This document shows positions 60,478 to 64,000 of a DNA stretch of 64,000 nt, piece after piece. Numbering within the stretch: position 1 is the stretch's first letter; every line of letters begins with the position of its first letter. Both the position numbers and the translations under genes were made by a program. Under the pieces are notes generated by a model. That model was given only the letters and a program-made list of their open reading frames with translations, made no database searches and was not told where the DNA came from. This DNA comes from Propionibacterium sp. oral taxon 192 str. F0372. GTDB taxonomy: Bacteria; Actinomycetota; Actinomycetes; Propionibacteriales; Propionibacteriaceae. Location of the stretch: NCBI RefSeq assembly GCF_000413315.1, contig NZ_KE340297.1, forward strand, positions 1,200,736-1,264,735, in the 5' to 3' direction.

Positions 60478-60620
60478 GTCGGCCCTGAGGCCGGACCGGT
60501 CAAAGTGGCCGGGTGGAGCAACGCGCGAAGCCGGTGAGATCCCGGCGCTGTCCCGCAACGGTAATGCCTGCGGACGCAGGATGAGCCCGGTCGACCGTGC
60601 TCCACAACCTACGACAAGCC
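60478..60620 (+). ncRNA. Cobalamin (B12) riboswitch
   Basis: Conserved blocks of the cobalamin aptamer occur in order: GAAGCCGGTGAGAT-type stretch at 60527-60540, CCGGCGCTGTCCCGCAACGG at 60542-60561, and the paired ATGAGCCCGG/CCGTGCTCC arms near 60591-60604, which take the place of the B12 box. The boundaries are approximate. It precedes cbiL by about 30-50 bases including its aggaggc ribosome-binding site, so adenosylcobalamin probably shuts down translation or transcription of the cbi operon. Confidence 0.85.
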
Positions 60621-60652
60621 CTCGGAAGAAGGGCCGCTAGGAGGCAACCGCC

Positions 60653-61375
60653 ATGCGACTGGTCGGCATCGGAGTCGGTCCCGGAGACCCAGAACTCATC
60701 ACCGTCAAGGCACTCAACGTTCTCAGGACCTGCGACGTGATCCTGGTTCCGGCTACCGAGGCCAGCGGTGACGGGGCCGGGCGAGCCGAGAAGATCATCG
60801 TTGCTGCCTGCCCGGAGGTAGGAACCAGGATCACCCGCGTCCCCTTCTCAATGGCCGACCTCAGCGGGGTGACCAAGCGTCGCTCCGAAGCCTGGGAGAC
60901 CTCCGCGAAGGCAGCCGTCGAGGCATTCGAAGCCGGGGCTACCCAGGTCGGGTTCGCAACCATCGGCGACCCTTCGGTCTACTCCACCTTCTCCTACCTG
61001 GCCGCAGGGGTGCGCGAACACATCGCAGGCCTAGAGGTCGAGGTAGTGCCCGGCATCATGGCGATGCAGGCCCTCGCAGCGGCCTGTCTCACCCCACTGG
61101 TGGAAGGCGACGAAACTCTGGCCCTGGTTCCGTTAAAGAAGGGCACCGAACAGCTCACCGCGATCTCCGAGGTCGTCGACACCTGCGTGGTCTACAAGGC
61201 AGGACGCCATGTCAGGAAGCTCGCCGAACTAGTCGGCGACGATCCTGCGGTGGCCGGTTCCAATATTGGGCTGCCGAACCAGGTGATCACCCCGCTATCC
61301 GAGGTCGACGAGGCCCCGTACTTCACCTCCGTTATCTGGCCGCCCAAGCGGGGCGGCACCGGCGAACGCATCTGA
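60653..61375 (+). CDS. cbiL: CbiL/CobI: precorrin-2 or cobalt-factor II C20-methyltransferase
   Basis: A 240-residue SAM-dependent corrinoid methyltransferase of the CobI/CbiL type. Its N-terminal GIGVGPGDPELITVKAL and later FATIGDPSVYSTFSYL near residues 102-117 are the SAM-binding loops. It adds the C20 methyl. Because a CbiG-type gene follows, the early-cobalt (anaerobic) pathway is used and cobalt-factor II is the expected substrate. It is the first gene after the riboswitch. Confidence 0.92.
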   Translation: MRLVGIGVGPGDPELITVKALNVLRTCDVILVPATEASGDGAGRAEKIIVAACPEVGTRITRVPFSMADLSGVTKRRSEAWETSAKAAVEAFEAGATQVGFATIGDPSVYSTFSYLAAGVREHIAGLEVEVVPGIMAMQALAAACLTPLVEGDETLALVPLKKGTEQLTAISEVVDTCVVYKAGRHVRKLAELVGDDPAVAGSNIGLPNQVITPLSEVDEAPYFTSVIWPPKRGGTGERI

Positions 61376-61386
61376 GGAAGGCGTCA

Positions 61387-62265
61387 ATGAGCAGCGAGTC
61401 GATGAACAACGAACCGGAATATCGCGTCGTCAAGAACACCGAGGTGCCTGAGGGCGCCGGAAAGGTGGTCTTCGTCGGTGCGGGCCCCGGCGCCCCCGAC
61501 CTAATCACCGTGCGCGGTGCCCGCGTGATTGCCGAGGCAGACATCATCATCTGGGCGTCCTCCCTGGTCAGTCCGGAGATCGTGGCTGATCACAAGGAAA
61601 CTGCCGAGCTGATCGATTCAGCGACGGCCTCCTTGGAAGACATCACCCCCGCCTATGAGCGGGCTCGCGACGAGGGACTGCTCGTCGCACGAGTGCACAC
61701 GGGAGACCCGGCCATCTACGGTGCCACCGCCGAACAGCGACAGATCCTCGACAAGCTGGGTGTCGCCCATGAGTCGATTCCCGGAGTTTCGGCCTTCTCC
61801 GCCGCCGCCGCCCGATCCAACGTGGAGATCACCCTCCCCGAGGTTGCTCAATCACTAATCCTCACCCGCCTGGAAGGTGGCCGCACCCCGATGCCCGCCA
61901 AGGAGACCGTCCGCGAATTCGCTGCCCACGGCACGACCATGGCCCTCTACCTTTCGGCTGCCCGCAACAAGGTGCTCCAGGAGGAGTTGCTCGCCGGTGG
62001 CTACGCCCCCGACACCCCGGTGATCATCGGCCACCAAGTGTCTTGGCCCGACGAGGTGATGCTGCGCTGCCAGCTCAAGGATCTGTCTCAGGTGATGAAG
62101 GAACACAAATTCTGGAAGCACACCGTCATCCTGGTGGGTCCGGCCCTGGCCGAGAAACCGATGGTGAAGCGTTCACATCTCTACCACCCCGGCTTTCGGC
62201 ACGAATACCGGGAGGCCGAACCACAGGCCGCCGCCGAACTGGCCGAGAAAGGAGCTCAAGCATGA
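61387..62265 (+). CDS. cbiF: CbiF/CobM: cobalt-precorrin-4 C11-methyltransferase
   Basis: A 292-residue methyltransferase of the CobM/CbiF type. It has VVFVGAGPGAPDLITVRGARVI near 26-47 with the SAM loop, HTGDPAIYGATAEQ near 103-116, and LILTRLEGGRTPMP near 156-169. The N-terminal 22 residues and the C-terminal about 40 residues (PQAAAELAEKGAQA) extend beyond the usual core. It starts 11 bp after cbiL, and its stop overlaps the cbiE start (ATGA). Confidence 0.93.
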   Translation: MSSESMNNEPEYRVVKNTEVPEGAGKVVFVGAGPGAPDLITVRGARVIAEADIIIWASSLVSPEIVADHKETAELIDSATASLEDITPAYERARDEGLLVARVHTGDPAIYGATAEQRQILDKLGVAHESIPGVSAFSAAAARSNVEITLPEVAQSLILTRLEGGRTPMPAKETVREFAAHGTTMALYLSAARNKVLQEELLAGGYAPDTPVIIGHQVSWPDEVMLRCQLKDLSQVMKEHKFWKHTVILVGPALAEKPMVKRSHLYHPGFRHEYREAEPQAAAELAEKGAQA

Positions 62266-62936
62266 TCAAGGTTTTCGGGTTCATAGGTGAGATCACCCCT
62301 GGGATGCAGGCCGCAGCTGACGCCGCCAACCTAGTCGTCGGCGGTCGCCGCCACCTGGACGCCCTAGGCGTGCCCGAGGCCAAACGGGTGGTACTGGGCC
62401 GCATCGCCCCGGCGATCGAGGCTATCCAGGCGCTCGGTCCGGAACGAAACGCCGTTGTCATCGCCTCGGGCGACCCCTTGTTCTACGGGGTAGTGCGCCG
62501 GTTGCGTGCCGCGGGCTTGACGGTGCGGGTCATCCCCGCGGTCACATCCCTGCAACTCGCCTTCGCGGCCGTCGCCCTGCCGTGGGACGACGCGCTGCTG
62601 TGTTCTGCTCATGGCAACGATTCAGCCCCCGCGCTGGAGGCCGTCCGCCACCACCCGAAGGTGGGCCTGCTCACCGACGGCAAGGTCGGGTTACCGCAGA
62701 TTGTCGAGGCCAGCGCCGGGCTAGGGCGCTGGTACGTACTCGCTGAGCACCTAGGCACCGACGACGAGCGCATCCGGGTGCTCGACGAGACCGCCGCCCG
62801 CCAGGTCGGCGACATCACCCAACCCAATGTGGTGCTGGTGCTCGCCCACCACCCGGATGACCCCGCGGCACTCGGCGAACAACACGCCATCTCAGGTGCC
62901 CGCAATCCCGATGGTTCTCTCACCGACCAGCGCTGA
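62262..62936 (+). CDS. cbiE: CbiE: cobalt-precorrin-7 C5-methyltransferase
   Basis: A 224-residue protein matching the N-terminal half of CobL, i.e. stand-alone CbiE: VVGGRRHLDAL near 26-36, IASGDPLFYGVVRRL near 67-81 and LPWDDALLCSAHGND near 106-120. It methylates C5. CbiT, its partner for C15, is not in the window and would be expected further right or elsewhere. ATG 62262 overlaps the cbiF stop; the longer open frame upstream is a shadow of cbiF. Confidence 0.9.
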   Translation: MIKVFGFIGEITPGMQAAADAANLVVGGRRHLDALGVPEAKRVVLGRIAPAIEAIQALGPERNAVVIASGDPLFYGVVRRLRAAGLTVRVIPAVTSLQLAFAAVALPWDDALLCSAHGNDSAPALEAVRHHPKVGLLTDGKVGLPQIVEASAGLGRWYVLAEHLGTDDERIRVLDETAARQVGDITQPNVVLVLAHHPDDPAALGEQHAISGARNPDGSLTDQR

Positions 62937-62948
62937 GCAGGAGAAATA

Positions 62949-64000
62949 ATGACCAAGCCCAAGATCACCCAGGTGGCCGCCACCGTCGCAGCTATCGCCC
63001 GCGCCGAGGAGATCGACAAGGCCCTCGGAGGCACGACGATCCTCACCGGCTCGGCCGCCGACGGCCTACGGGAGGCCTGGGGCTCCGCAGACCTGATCAT
63101 CTCCCACATCGCTTTGGGCGCGACCACCCGGCTCATCGCGGAGTACCTGGAGAATAAAAAGACCGATCCGGGCGTTGTCGTCGTCGATGAGGCGGGGCGC
63201 TTCGTCATCCCACTGGTCGGCGGCCACGTGGGCGGGGCCAACGAGTTAGCCCGCACCATCGCCGAAAAGATCGGGGCGACCGCGGTAGTCACCACCGCCA
63301 CCGATGCCCAGGACATTCCGGGCCTAGACACCCTGGGCTGGAACACCACCGGCGATCTGGCAGGGGTTACCCGCGCCATGCTTGATGGCGAATCCGTGGA
63401 ACTGGTTCGCGCCGAACCATGGCCGATGCCCGCCTTGCCGAACAATGTCTGGGAACCGGGAGTGGAACGCGTCGAGCGTCGCGGCACTCACGTCAAGGTA
63501 TTGCCGCCCGCCCCGCCGGCCGTCGCCCGGATTCTCGTCTCCGATGCAGCCAACCCTGCCGCCGACGACCTGCCGACCGTCATGGTCCACCCGAAATCTC
63601 TCGTGGTGGGCATGGGCTGCAACCGCGATACCCCGGTGGAATCGTTGCGCTCCCTGCTCACCGACACATTCGCCGCAAACAATCTATCGCTCTCCTCGAT
63701 CAAGCTGCTGACCAGTGTCGATGCCAAGGCCGACGAGCAAGGGCTGATCGAGCTGGCCGGTGAACTCGGGGTTGAATTCCGCACCATCGACGCGAAGACG
63801 CTGGCAGCGATCGAGGCCCCCAACCCCTCTCAGCACGCCGCCGATGCCGTGGGCACCCCCTCGGTGTCCGAAGCCTCCGTGCTGGCTGCGGGTGCCAAAT
63901 TGATCGTCGAGAAGACCAAGACCCCCGAAGCCACCATCGCGGTTGGGCGGATCGCTCCGGTCGGGCATCTGGCCATCGTCGGGCTAGGCCCGGGTGCCGA
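62949..64000 (+). CDS. cbiG: CbiG fused to the start of CbiH/CobJ (incomplete at window end)
   Basis: From ATG 62949, with ggagaa 6 bases upstream, a reading frame runs to the end of the window. The first part is CbiG, cobalt-precorrin-5A hydrolase: PLVGGHVGGANELA near residues 79-92 with the conserved Gly-His-Gly region, a central domain, then the C-terminal CbiG domain beginning SLVVGMGCNRDTPVESL near 217-233. After that the frame continues with APVGHLAIVGLGPGA, the typical opening of CbiH/CobJ, cobalt-factor III C17-methyltransferase. So this is a CbiG-CbiH fusion, an arrangement known in propionibacteria. Only the first residues of CbiH are in view. Confidence 0.85.
   Translation, partial: MTKPKITQVAATVAAIARAEEIDKALGGTTILTGSAADGLREAWGSADLIISHIALGATTRLIAEYLENKKTDPGVVVVDEAGRFVIPLVGGHVGGANELARTIAEKIGATAVVTTATDAQDIPGLDTLGWNTTGDLAGVTRAMLDGESVELVRAEPWPMPALPNNVWEPGVERVERRGTHVKVLPPAPPAVARILVSDAANPAADDLPTVMVHPKSLVVGMGCNRDTPVESLRSLLTDTFAANNLSLSSIKLLTSVDAKADEQGLIELAGELGVEFRTIDAKTLAAIEAPNPSQHAADAVGTPSVSEASVLAAGAKLIVEKTKTPEATIAVGRIAPVGHLAIVGLGPGA

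Noticed and set aside
1-64000. CRISPR array, insertion sequence or prophage
   Set aside because: No regularly spaced repeats, transposase, integrase or phage structural genes were seen.

Overview
The window reads as a high-GC Gram-positive actinobacterium, most likely of the Propionibacteriaceae (Propionibacterium/Cutibacterium/Arachnia relatives). The strongest pointers are a 1150-residue PPi-dependent PEP carboxykinase-type protein (the carboxytransphosphorylase of propionibacteria), an anaerobic cobalamin (cbi) operon with a CbiG-CbiH fusion, a hemACD...BL cluster, a TIGR03085-type mycothiol-linked protein, and several type VII secretion (T7SS) substrate cassettes. The genus call is inference. 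I saw no rRNA, transposase, integrase or CRISPR array.

Layout. 1-2.3 kb: a WXG-containing T7SS-type protein and a lipoprotein. 2.3-8.9 kb (minus): a small NAD(P)-binding oxidoreductase, then cydABDC (cytochrome bd oxidase plus its ABC exporter). 9.3-11.2 kb: BioY-EcfA-EcfT biotin importer with an operator-like palindrome. 11.3-12.4 kb: HtrA-like protease. 12.5-15.9 kb (minus): PPi-PEPCK, preceded by a twin-palindrome control region. 16.4-18.8 kb: a T7SS cassette with a broken toxin tail and a probable immunity gene. 19-22 kb: TIGR03085 protein and a two-gene K+ channel unit. 22.2-27.9 kb: a sortase-assembled pilus operon (tip adhesin, shaft pilin, class C sortase). 28.4-30.9 kb: YhgE/Pip membrane protein. 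30.9-41.8 kb: a complete sialic acid/amino-sugar region (four-gene peptide-type ABC importer, nanA, nanK, nanE on the minus strand; GntR regulator, nagB, nagA on the plus strand). 41.9-48 kb: Nudix, NlpC/P60-like protein, a frameshifted NYN RNase, tRNA-Ser(GGA), fructosamine kinase, universal stress protein. 48-56.8 kb (minus): hemA-hemC-hemD, then a T7SS lipase-effector cassette wedged in, then hemB-hemL. 57-60.4 kb (minus): a T7SS REase-toxin cassette with a 794-bp tandem duplication of its immunity gene. 60.4-64 kb: cobalamin riboswitch followed by cbiL-cbiF-cbiE-cbiGH, running off the window.

How the genes work together. Four separate T7SS substrate loci share a modular plan. In the two best-preserved ones it is a YbaB-like protein, an EspC-like small helical protein, a CpnT-N-like carrier, then toxin and immunity genes. 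No secretion-machine genes (EccB/C/D/E, MycP) are in the window, so export must rely on a machine encoded elsewhere. The nan/nag genes convert imported sialic acid to fructose-6-phosphate. With the adhesive pilus they suggest a host-mucosa-associated life. The hem and cbi genes feed tetrapyrrole synthesis, and cyd supports low-oxygen respiration.

The observations most worth following are the T7SS cassettes (a secreted lipase with a double-YbaB partner and no visible immunity gene; an immunity duplication carrying a scar of the toxin tail), the twin operator in front of PPi-PEPCK, and the homopolymer frameshift in the NYN RNase.
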